Shown: in pieces, positions 1-6,397 of the stretch
How the letters are laid out: the number at the start of each line of letters is the position of its first letter
Position numbering within the stretch: the stretch's first letter is position 1
DNA from: DATKZH01 sp964475955
Lineage (GTDB): Bacteria > Planctomycetota > Planctomycetia > Pirellulales > Thermoguttaceae
Direction of reading: 5' to 3'
Length of the DNA: 19,736 nt
Assembly (NCBI GenBank): GCA_964475955.1
Contig: CAYYZY010000148.1
Location: 1 to 19,736, forward strand
Made by a program: the position numbers and the translations under genes
Notes under the pieces: model-generated
What the model was told of the DNA's origin: nothing
The model's input: only the letters and a program-made list of their open reading frames with translations
Database searches by the model: none

Positions 1-64
1 GACGAATTTGCGGATTCGTCTGGCGGAGTGGCAAGGCACGTTGCGAAATTCGTCCGTGCCACCC
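1..64 (+). repeat. Dispersed repeat R1, copy 1 (short element with terminal inverted repeats)
   Basis: The element begins GACGAATTTGCG at 1-12 and ends TTGCGAAATTCGTC at 41-54, so its ends form an imperfect inverted repeat. A second, reverse-oriented copy lies at 9874-9938. The two align along their whole length, including the internal GCACGTTGCG block and an outer TGCCACCC tail at 57-64. Copy 1 starts at the first base of the window, so its left boundary is unknown. No coding potential is seen. It is MITE-like or REP-like in size and structure; no transposase that would mobilise it is visible here. Confidence 0.65.
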
Positions 65-69
65 GGGGG

Positions 70-115
70 GCGGAGCCTCGCGTTGGGGTGTTCTCAGGCG
101 AAGCGTGGGAACGAG
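70..115 (+). repeat. Dispersed repeat R4, copy 1 (GGCGGAGCCTCGCG...GGGAACGAG)
   Basis: This copy starts GGCGGAGCCTCGCGTT at about 70 and ends GTGGGAACGAG at about 114. It matches 19611-19662 and the split copy at 10777-10796 plus 10899-10932. The left palindromic arm (GCGAGGC in the 19.6 kb copy) is replaced here by CCCGGGG sequence abutting R1. All three copies lie in the same orientation. Confidence 0.55.
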
Positions 116-151
116 CGTGAGCCGCAGGAGTTGTTGGCTTAGTCATAAACG

Positions 152-1498
152 GTGCGATTTTGTCAGGAGGAGGAAATCCAATCCTACCCGGGCGGGTCCG
201 TGCCTGTCTGGAAGGCTCGTCTCGAACCCGAAAGGGGTATGCAGCCAGCGTCGGGAGGCAACGACCGGCGACGGAGGGGCCAGGACGAGCTGGTCCGGGA
301 GGAATCGCGTTTCGGCCTCGACGGGCAAAGCATCAAGATGTTCGAGGCGAACCTCGAACAGAACTTGATGGCTCTGATGCGCCACCTCAAAACTCGAGGG
401 GCGTATCAACCCCGTCCCGCCCGCCGACGGTACATCGACAAAGGCGGGGGAAAACAACGCCCGCTGGGCATTCCCACCGTCCGCGATCGCGTGGCACAGG
501 AAGTGCTCCGTCGACTGCTGACCCCGCTCTTCGAGCCGCTCTTTCACGACGACTCGTTCGGCTTTCGGCCGGGTCGTTCCTGCCATGACGCCCTGCGGCG
601 GCTGCGGGAACTCCATCGGCAAGGGTACCGGCAGGTACTCGACGCCGATATCTCGGGGTTCTTCGACACGTTGGACCATGCCCCCCTGCGCGAGTTTCTT
701 CAGCGTCGGGTGCGTGACGGTGTGCTGCGACGTCTAATCGGCAAGTGGCTCAAAGCGGGTGGGATGGAAGAAGGGGACGTAAGTTACCTGGACGCCGGAT
801 CACCCCAGGGGGGCGTGATCTTACCCCTGTTGGCGAACGTGTACCTGCACTATGTGCTGGACTTGTGGTTCGAACACGTGGTGAAACCACGTCTTCAAGG
901 CAAGGCCTACCTCGTTCGTTACGCGGACGACTTCGTGATCGGGTTCACCCGGGAAGAAGACGCCCGCCGCGTGATGGACGTTTTGCCGAAACGCTTTGGC
1001 AAGTACGGCCTGGCGATCCACCCGGACAAGACCCGGCTGATTCCTTTCCACCGCCCGGCCCGCCGGTCGCGTGGCAAAGGAGCAGACGGGAAGTCTCGTC
1101 CGGGGACGTTCGACATTCTAAGATTCACCCATTACTGGGGACGCTCCCGGAAGGGGAACTGGGTGGTCAAGCAGAAGACGGCGTCCGGCCGATTGAGCCG
1201 GGCGGTGCAACGCGTCGCCCCGTGGTGCCGCAGGAATCGGCACCGACCGGTCCGCGAGCAGCACCGCACGCTGAGCCAGAAGGTACGCGGGCATTACGCG
1301 TACTACGGCGTGACCGGCAACGCGAGATCGCTTGCCGCGTTTCACCGTGCAGTTCAGCGTTGCTGGCGAAAGTGGCTTAACCGCCGCCATCGCAAACGCA
1401 CGATGAACTGGGACAAGTTCACCCGGCTCCTAAAGCGCTATCCGCTCCCGCCGATTCGGGTGGTCCACTCAGTGTACGGCCACGCAGCGAAATTATGA
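152..1498 (+). CDS. ltrA: Group II intron reverse transcriptase/maturase (N-terminally altered)
   Basis: This is the intron-encoded reverse transcriptase/maturase that would support splicing and retrohoming. The 448-residue frame opens with GTG coinciding with the intron 5' end, so the first ~53 residues are translated intron RNA sequence and probably not native protein. Recognisable RT homology begins at FGLDGQSIKMFEANLEQ (residues 54-70). RT motifs follow in order: RPLGIPTVRDR (103-113), SFGFRPGRSCHDAL (135-148), DADISGFFD (164-172), GSPQGGV (217-222) and the catalytic YADD (257-260). The GIIM maturase domain occupies about 345-448 (REQHRTLSQKVRGHYAYYGV...RVVHSVY). Two usually conserved positions look changed: GVISP is GVILP (L224) and FLGF is ILRF (R324). 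The N-terminal RT0 region (NKGAAGVDG-type) is missing. The fold is intact downstream, but activity is doubtful. Family is certain; function as a live element is not. Confidence 0.85.
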   Translation: MRFCQEEEIQSYPGGSVPVWKARLEPERGMQPASGGNDRRRRGQDELVREESRFGLDGQSIKMFEANLEQNLMALMRHLKTRGAYQPRPARRRYIDKGGGKQRPLGIPTVRDRVAQEVLRRLLTPLFEPLFHDDSFGFRPGRSCHDALRRLRELHRQGYRQVLDADISGFFDTLDHAPLREFLQRRVRDGVLRRLIGKWLKAGGMEEGDVSYLDAGSPQGGVILPLLANVYLHYVLDLWFEHVVKPRLQGKAYLVRYADDFVIGFTREEDARRVMDVLPKRFGKYGLAIHPDKTRLIPFHRPARRSRGKGADGKSRPGTFDILRFTHYWGRSRKGNWVVKQKTASGRLSRAVQRVAPWCRRNRHRPVREQHRTLSQKVRGHYAYYGVTGNARSLAAFHRAVQRCWRKWLNRRHRKRTMNWDKFTRLLKRYPLPPIRVVHSVYGHAAKL

Positions 1499-1504
1499 TC
1501 CGAG

Positions 1505-1538
1505 GAACCGTATGCTCTAATGCGAGCACGTACGGGTC
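1505..1538 (+). ncRNA. Group II intron domain V hairpin (variant)
   Basis: The 34-nt element folds as GAACCGTATGCTC / loop TAATGC / GAGCACGTACGGGTC. The bulge and flanking layout match group II domain V. The catalytic AGC triad position reads AAC and the tetraloop is not GNRA. Both differ from the consensus as I know it, so ribozyme activity is uncertain. Confidence 0.6.
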
Positions 1539-1575
1539 TGTGGGAGCCCCGGGGCGGGCAACCGCCCAGGGCCAC

Positions 1576-1645
1576 CTGGCGCATGCGGGCGGCACGCCAG
1601 CGAGTGCCGGAGGCGAGCGGACGGCACACGGAGTGTGCCTGCTAC
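1576..1645 (+). repeat. Palindromic intergenic repeat abutting the intron 3' end
   Basis: Directly after the predicted intron end, CTGGCG (1576-1581) pairs with CGCCAG (1596-1601). A second perfect palindrome follows: GGCACAC-GGA-GTGTGCC at 1623-1639, then TGCTAC. This GGCACACGGAGTGTGCC module resembles a repeat I know from planctomycete intergenic DNA; only one copy is present here, so the family assignment rests on recall. Confidence 0.4.
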
Positions 1646-1728
1646 GGAAGAAGGGCGGAAACGGCGGTTTACAGCCGGCCGGGAGCGGACTACATTCAAA
1701 ACGCGGGGAGACGCGAACGGGGACCGGC

Positions 1729-3078
1729 GTGACGAAGCTGCGTGTCGCCGGCGCCGGATCCGGGCGGCGTTTTCTTCCGGGATGCACGTTGGCTCGGCGA
1801 CCTCAGCAGGCTTGCAGGACGGCCTTCTTGGATCGGATCGACGCGCGGCGGGATAAGTCGACGGGGGGCAGCGGCGCGGGGTCCGCGCTCTTGGAAGGGC
1901 TGCGCCGCTTCGCGCCCCCGCGGCGCCGGCTGCAATTCCGGCTGCGCACGTTGCTGGCGGCGGTCAGCGTGCTTTGCCTGCTGTTGGGCTTTCTGGCCGA
2001 GCCCATCGTCGAGGCACGCCGGGAGCAGGCGACGGCCGACGCGCTCCGCCGCACGGGCGCCGACGTCTACACGCAAACCGTCTCGTTTCCGGGGGCGACG
2101 CTCGTTCGCCCGGTGCTGGGCGACTGGGTCTGCCGGCGCGCCGACGACGTGCGCCTGTTCGGCCCCAACGCCGGCCGGGAAACGCTGCGGCTCGTGGCGG
2201 AGTTGGGGCACGTCCGACTGCTCGACCTGCGCGGGGCGCAGCTCAGCGACGCGAGCCTGGCCGAACTCCGCGAACTCGACAAGCTCGAGCACCTGACCCT
2301 CGAGCGTACCAACGTGACCGACGCCGGCCTTCGCCACCTCGCCGGCCTGGAGAGCCTCACCACGCTCTCCCTGCGCGAGACCGGCATCACCGACGCCGGC
2401 CTGGCCCACCTGCGCGATCTCGACTCGCTCGGCCAGCTCGACCTCCGGCACACCCGGGTCACCGACGCCGGCCTGAAGCACCTCAGCGGATTGACGCGTC
2501 TCTATTCGCTCAAGACCTTCGGCACGCAGATTACCTATGCAGGCCTTGCCCGCCTGGAACGCGAGCTCTCCCAGGACCATTTCCGGGAGGCCCGGGCGAG
2601 GGCGGGGATCGCGGCGCTCGGGGGGCAAGTCGAGACGCGCTCCGCCTCGATGAGCCGCGACGGCGAGAAGGTGTTCTTCGAGGTGGCCTACCGGGTCCAC
2701 CTCCACGGCGCGCGGCTTTCGGGCGACGCGCTGGCGCACCTGCCGCACCTGGTGTGCCTGGAAGAAGCCGAACTGGCACGCCTCACGCTCGGCGAAGCCG
2801 ACCTCGCGCCGCTGGCCGATTTGCCCCTGCTCGAAACGCTCGTCCTCCGCAACGTGAAGCTCGACGAGCAGGGCCTCCGCCCGCTGGGCCGGCTGAAAGG
2901 CCTGCGCAGGCTGTCGGTTCACGACGTCGAAGCGAACGGCGGAGGCTTCGAGCACCTGGCCCGGCTCGACCGGCTGGGGTCGCTCGAGTTCCGCGGAACC
3001 GGCGTTTCGCCGGAGACGGTCGAATCGCTGCGCGCGGCGCTACCGCACTGCGAGATCCGGGTGCGCGGCGGCGACTGA
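1729..3078 (+). CDS. Membrane-anchored leucine-rich-repeat protein
   Basis: The protein has a basic N-terminal stretch, then a hydrophobic segment LLAAVSVLCLLLGFLAEPIV (about 1950-2010) that should anchor it in the membrane. The preceding RRLQFRLRTLL is characteristic of planctomycete anchored proteins. A first LRR block follows (about 2180-2540) with repeats of the form L..L.L..T.VTDAGL.HL..L. A second, more diverged block runs from about 2700 to 3070 after an intervening non-repeat segment. Such LRRs form curved protein-binding surfaces; no enzymatic domain is seen and the partner is unknown. The start is uncertain: the open frame runs on upstream into the intron. I chose GTG at 1729 because a purine-rich ACGGGGA precedes it; TTG at 1891, closer to the anchor, is an alternative. 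The gene converges with arsC, whose stop is 27 nt away. Confidence 0.75.
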   Translation: MTKLRVAGAGSGRRFLPGCTLARRPQQACRTAFLDRIDARRDKSTGGSGAGSALLEGLRRFAPPRRRLQFRLRTLLAAVSVLCLLLGFLAEPIVEARREQATADALRRTGADVYTQTVSFPGATLVRPVLGDWVCRRADDVRLFGPNAGRETLRLVAELGHVRLLDLRGAQLSDASLAELRELDKLEHLTLERTNVTDAGLRHLAGLESLTTLSLRETGITDAGLAHLRDLDSLGQLDLRHTRVTDAGLKHLSGLTRLYSLKTFGTQITYAGLARLERELSQDHFREARARAGIAALGGQVETRSASMSRDGEKVFFEVAYRVHLHGARLSGDALAHLPHLVCLEEAELARLTLGEADLAPLADLPLLETLVLRNVKLDEQGLRPLGRLKGLRRLSVHDVEANGGGFEHLARLDRLGSLEFRGTGVSPETVESLRAALPHCEIRVRGGD

Positions 3079-3105
3079 GGTGCCTCGGGGTCGGGCCGCC
3101 GTGGG

Positions 3106-3555
3106 CTACGTCGCGTCGGCCGCCAACTCTCCGAGCCACTGGCGGATGCGGGCGTCGATCTGGTCGCGGACCCGGCGGAACTGGTCGAGCGTCTCCTCGT
3201 GGCTCCCCTGGAAGGCGGCCGGGTCGTCGAACGGCCATAAGAGGCGATTGCCGACGCCGGGGAACGCCGAGGGACAGGACTTATTGGCGTGATCGCACAC
3301 GACGATCACGTATTCGAACCGTTCCTTGCCCAGGTACTCGACCAGGTCCTTCGACCGCTGGGCGCCCGCGTCGATCCCCAACTCCCGCAGCACGGCGAAG
3401 GTGAGCGGGTGGATCGGCTTCGGTTCGAGGCCGGCGCTACACACCTCGAACCGGTCGCCGCCGTGGTGCCGCAACAGGGCCTCGGCCATCTGACTGCGGC
3501 ACGAGTTGCCCGTGCAAAGGAAGAGGACTTTGGGCTTCGGTTGCGTGGACGGCAT
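3106..3555 (-). CDS. arsC: Arsenate reductase, low-molecular-weight phosphatase (thioredoxin-coupled) type
   Basis: The 149-residue protein matches the usual length of thioredoxin-linked ArsC. The phosphatase P-loop C-X5-R is LCTGNSCRS, with C14 and R20. The redox relay cysteines are C87 and C94 in VCDHANKSCPSAFPG, and the general-acid Asp lies in WPFDDP (110-111). In the family, C14 attacks arsenate and the C87-C94 pair resolves the intermediate to a disulfide reduced by thioredoxin. ATG at 3553-3555 is chosen because MPSTQPKPKVLFLC matches family N-termini; an upstream GTG would start inside the operator. The ribosome binding site is weak. No arsenite exporter or arsR lies alongside in the window, so the gene stands alone behind its own promoter. 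A protein-tyrosine phosphatase is the alternative, but the C87/C94 relay favours ArsC. Confidence 0.9.
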   Translation of the reverse strand: MPSTQPKPKVLFLCTGNSCRSQMAEALLRHHGGDRFEVCSAGLEPKPIHPLTFAVLRELGIDAGAQRSKDLVEYLGKERFEYVIVVCDHANKSCPSAFPGVGNRLLWPFDDPAAFQGSHEETLDQFRRVRDQIDARIRQWLGELAADAT

Positions 3556-3610
3556 CGCGGTCTCGACGAAAGAAGTTCTCGCGGGAAGTGAACGCGGCCC
3601 GTCGGCCCTC

Positions 3611-3638
3611 ACACAATGCTAATGTCTAAGCATTGTGT
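3611..3638 (-). promoter_or_regulatory. Perfect palindromic operator upstream of arsC
   Basis: ACACAATGCT at 3611-3620 and AGCATTGTGT at 3629-3638 are exact reverse complements around an 8-nt AT-rich spacer. The site lies about 56 nt upstream of the arsC start and just downstream of a promoter-like sequence, where a bound repressor would block transcription. An ArsR/SmtB-family repressor is the expected binder by context. No such gene is in the window. Confidence 0.6.
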
Positions 3639-3652
3639 CCGGTTTGAGAAGA

Positions 3653-3680
3653 ATGCTAGCGTCACCCGCCGCGAAGTCAA
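3653..3680 (-). promoter_or_regulatory. Candidate sigma-70-type promoter for arsC
   Basis: On the minus strand, TTGACT (3675-3680) is followed after 16 nt by TAGCAT (3653-3658). These match -35 and -10 boxes at 5/6 and 4/6 positions. Transcription would begin a few bases before the 3611-3638 palindrome. Prediction from sequence only. Confidence 0.4.
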
Positions 3681-3737
3681 TAGGGCCCTGCCGGCGCCGC
3701 CCTCGCATCGGTCGCGCCAGGCCGCGTCCCCCGGCCT

Positions 3738-3771
3738 TCTCATCCTTCGTCCTTTATCCTTCACCATCCCT
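3738..3771. repeat. Degenerate short tandem repeat (CATCCTT/CGTCCTT type)
   Basis: A pyrimidine-rich run contains TCATCCTT, CGTCCTT, TATCCTT and CACCATCC in succession just downstream of the DUF58 stop. The reverse complement reads as GAAGGAT-type units. It has no coding potential and no clear terminator hairpin. Confidence 0.4.
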
Positions 3772-3774
3772 ACC

Positions 3775-5163
3775 CTACAACAAATGCCGCGCCTTGATCT
3801 CCAGGTAGCGGTTGACCAGCGGCGCGGTCATCTGCTCGGGGAAGACGTCGAGCGTGAGGGCTCCCTTGCCGGCCAGGTCGCCGAGCACCTGGTGGCGCCA
3901 GGCGAGCACGTCGGCCGCCGCGGCCGCCCGAAAGAGCGCTTCGCCCTCGGGGCGGTCGACCTCGACCGCGTCGAACATGCGGTGGTCGCGCAACAGCACG
4001 CCCAGCGGCAGGTGGCGCCCGACCAGGTTCGTCAGGTACTGCTGGACCTGACCGGCGTTCACCTCGTCGATCACGTTGGTCACCAGCACCACGAGCGACC
4101 GTTTGCGGGCATGGTTGGCCAGGTGCCGGAAGGCCGCGTCGTAGCGCGATTCGACCAGGCGCGGGAACCGGTCGAACGAGGCGCGCAGAAGCCGGTTCAT
4201 CTGGTTCATGCCGCCGCGGGTCGGCACGTAGGCGTGGATTTCGTCGGAGAAGCAGACCAGCCCCACCGAGTCGTTGTGCGAGAGGGCCACGTAGCTGAGC
4301 ATCAGCACGGCGTTCAGCGCGTGGTCCAAGAGGCTCAGGCCCATCGCCTCGTTGGTCATCATCCGGCCGCAGTCGACCAGGAACACGATCCGCTGGCTTT
4401 GGCTCGACTGGAAGTCCTTCACGGTCAGCTTCTGCCGCCGGGCCGTCGCCCGCCAGTCGATGTGCTTGTAGTTGTCGTCGACCGTGTAGTCGCGCAGGCG
4501 CTCGAAGTCGTGGTCCTGCCCCACCCGACGCGTGCGCCGAACGCCGAGCTGGCTGAGGCGGTCGGTCCGGGCGAGCACGGCGTACTCGCGGAGCTGCTGC
4601 ATGTCGGGGTAGACGTGGATCGTCGTTTCGCACCCATAGCGGAGCAGACGCTGCCAGAGCTTCAGCCGGCTCTCGGCCTTCAGGTGCGCATCGGTCACCT
4701 CGAACGCCCCCCGGCGCTCGGGCCGCAATACGTATTCCCACGTGATCCGGCTGCGGCCCTCAATGACCGTGGCCAGCTCGGGCGGCTGCGGGTCGAGCGG
4801 GTGCGGCACGCCGTCGCGCACGACGATCGGGTAGCTGCGGTCGGAGAGGTTCGAGACCGTGAGGCTCACCGGATGCCGCTTGCGGAGCGAGGCGACGCGC
4901 AGGGCCCGGCGCTCCACGGTAAACACCCCGCGCCGCGGCAGCGTGGCCAGGTCGGCGACGATCACCAGGACCACGGCGACGTCGAGCGCGACCAGCGGCC
5001 AGAACGGCCACGACGCCCCCAGAAGCCCCACCGACAACAGCCCCGGCACCAGGGCGACGAGCACCAGGCGCCGATCGGGATAGATGCGCAGCCCCCACGC
5101 CAGGGCCAACAGCGGCCCGGCCACGGCCGACAGCTTCAGAAGGATCGCGGCCAGGGGGCTCAA
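3775..5163 (-). CDS. DUF58 family protein with vWA-like domain
   Basis: This 462-residue protein has two N-terminal membrane segments (about 7-24 and 33-70). A beta-rich region follows, then the DUF58 signature DYTVDDNYKHIDWRATARRQKLTVKDF (about 225-251). The C-terminal half is von Willebrand A-like. Its MIDAS position reads VDCGRMM (263-269) instead of the classical DxSxS, so metal binding may be altered; a GRxM variant is known in some DUF58 proteins. DUF58 proteins are encoded with MoxR ATPases and are thought to be partners or substrates of the AAA+ chaperone, often linked to envelope stress or activation of metal-dependent proteins. The start overlaps the end of the MoxR gene by 4 nt (ATGA), so translation is probably coupled. 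Confidence 0.88.
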   Translation of the reverse strand: MSPLAAILLKLSAVAGPLLALAWGLRIYPDRRLVLVALVPGLLSVGLLGASWPFWPLVALDVAVVLVIVADLATLPRRGVFTVERRALRVASLRKRHPVSLTVSNLSDRSYPIVVRDGVPHPLDPQPPELATVIEGRSRITWEYVLRPERRGAFEVTDAHLKAESRLKLWQRLLRYGCETTIHVYPDMQQLREYAVLARTDRLSQLGVRRTRRVGQDHDFERLRDYTVDDNYKHIDWRATARRQKLTVKDFQSSQSQRIVFLVDCGRMMTNEAMGLSLLDHALNAVLMLSYVALSHNDSVGLVCFSDEIHAYVPTRGGMNQMNRLLRASFDRFPRLVESRYDAAFRHLANHARKRSLVVLVTNVIDEVNAGQVQQYLTNLVGRHLPLGVLLRDHRMFDAVEVDRPEGEALFRAAAAADVLAWRHQVLGDLAGKGALTLDVFPEQMTAPLVNRYLEIKARHLL

Positions 5164-6326
5164 AGCCGGGGCACCTCCACCGAACGGATCAGCTCACCCA
5201 GAAGCTCGTCGACGCCGTGCCCCTCCACCTCCGCCTCGGCCGACAGGATCACCCGGTGCCTTAGCGTCGGCAGGGCCAGCTCGACCACGTCGTCGGGCAC
5301 CGCGTAGTCGCGCCCGTTGAACGCGGCCAGCGTGCGCGCCCCTTGCACCAGGGCCAGCCCCGCTCGGGGCGAAGCGCCCAGGTAGAACTGCGGCCACTGC
5401 CGGGTCTCGCGCACGAGCGTGTTGATGTAGTCGAGCAGCTTGGGACCGACGAACACGCCGTCCGACGCCCGCGTCGTCGCCACGATCGTCGCCGGGTCGG
5501 TCACCGTTTCCAGCTCCTCCAGCCGGGCGTCGATCTCCACCTGCACGCTGTGCATGGAGAGGATTTCGGCCTCTTCCTCCTTCGACGGGTAGTCGACCAG
5601 GAGCTTGAACATGAAGCGGTCGAGTTGGGCCTCGGGCAGGTTGTACGTGCCTTCGGCCTCGATCGGGTTCTGCGTGGCCATCACCAGGAAGGGCCGCTCG
5701 ATGGGGTGGCCGGCCCCCTCGATCGTCACGCGGCGCTCCTGCATCACCTCCAACAGGGCCGCGTGCGTTTTGGCCGGGGAACGGTTGATCTCGTCGGCCA
5801 GCAGCAACTGGGTGAACACGGGGCCGGGCCGGAAGCGAAACTCCTGGGTCTTCATGTCGAAGATGGGCGAGCCGGTGACGTCCGAAGGCATCAGGTCGGC
5901 CGTGAACTGGATGCGCCCGAACTTGCACCCCAGCACCCGGCCGAGCGTGCGCACGAAGAGCGTCTTGCCCAGGCCGGGCACGCTCTCGATCAGCACGTGC
6001 CCGCCCGAGAAAAGCGCCACCAGCGTGCCCAGCACCAGCTCCTCCTGGCCCACGAAGATCTTGCGGATCTCCGCGGCGATGCGGTCGAAGAGCCGCCGGG
6101 TGGGCGTGTCGCGGCGCGGCGGCGGTTTCGGGGCCGCGGGTTCGGGCGCCTCGCCGGCCGGCGCGGAGGACGATGCCCCGGCCGGCGCGGCCTGCCCCTC
6201 CGAAGGCGGCGCGGCGGGCGGCTCACCTGGCCCAGGCGGGGCGGGCGGCGGGGAAGGCGAAAGGTCCGTCGTCTTCTCGGGCGAGCGAAGCCGGTCCTGG
6301 TTGGGTTCAAAAGGGCTTTCGGGCAT
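5160..6326 (-). CDS. moxR: MoxR-family AAA+ ATPase
   Basis: The 388-residue protein has an unusual Pro/Ala-rich, probably disordered N-terminal extension (about 1-75) before the ATPase core. Core motifs are Walker A SVPGLGKT (115-122), Walker B LLLADEINR (174-182), sensor 1 ATQNP (217-221), LDRF (235-238) and sensor-2-like GASPRAG near the C-terminal lid. MoxR ATPases are chaperones thought to remodel or insert cofactors into vWA-domain partners; here the partner is the overlapping DUF58 gene. The start ATG at 6324-6326 is the only one that retains the extension, and its ribosome binding site is weak. A start nearer RRDTPTRRLFDRI would give a standard-length protein, but no good site is seen. 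A 71-nt gap separates it from the upstream DUF4350 gene. Confidence 0.92.
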   Translation of the reverse strand: MPESPFEPNQDRLRSPEKTTDLSPSPPPAPPGPGEPPAAPPSEGQAAPAGASSSAPAGEAPEPAAPKPPPRRDTPTRRLFDRIAAEIRKIFVGQEELVLGTLVALFSGGHVLIESVPGLGKTLFVRTLGRVLGCKFGRIQFTADLMPSDVTGSPIFDMKTQEFRFRPGPVFTQLLLADEINRSPAKTHAALLEVMQERRVTIEGAGHPIERPFLVMATQNPIEAEGTYNLPEAQLDRFMFKLLVDYPSKEEEAEILSMHSVQVEIDARLEELETVTDPATIVATTRASDGVFVGPKLLDYINTLVRETRQWPQFYLGASPRAGLALVQGARTLAAFNGRDYAVPDDVVELALPTLRHRVILSAEAEVEGHGVDELLGELIRSVEVPRL

Positions 6327-6397
6327 GGTGACGCGTATCGCCTTGGGGTTACAGTCCAGTCATCGCGGTTTGCAGCAGGAGCCGAGCGCGCGATCTC

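Larger units (their letters stand above)
152..1575 (+). mobile_element. Group II intron, 5'-shortened and probably decaying
   Basis: The 5' end carries the group II consensus start GTGCG at 152-156. About 150 nt follow that resemble domain I of bacterial group II introns, including the AATCCTACCCGGGCGGGTCCGTG-like segment at about 178-203. After the RT gene, 1505-1538 is a 34-nt hairpin with the size and layout of domain V. Next comes a hairpin (1552-1557 pairing with 1562-1567, GCAA loop) with an unpaired A at 1568, which would be the domain VI branch-point. The 3' end is predicted at AC 1574-1575. Normally about 500 nt of domains I-III precede the RT gene; here most are absent. The domain V catalytic triad reads AAC where AGC is usual, and its partner strand is GGGTC instead of GGTTC, leaving an A-G mismatch. 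The boundaries are inferred from consensus ends. Confidence 0.7.

Noticed and set aside
3616..5307. 563-codon plus-strand frame opposite the DUF58 gene
   Set aside because: Antisense to a clear DUF58 protein and full of Val/Gln/His runs typical of reverse-frame translation.
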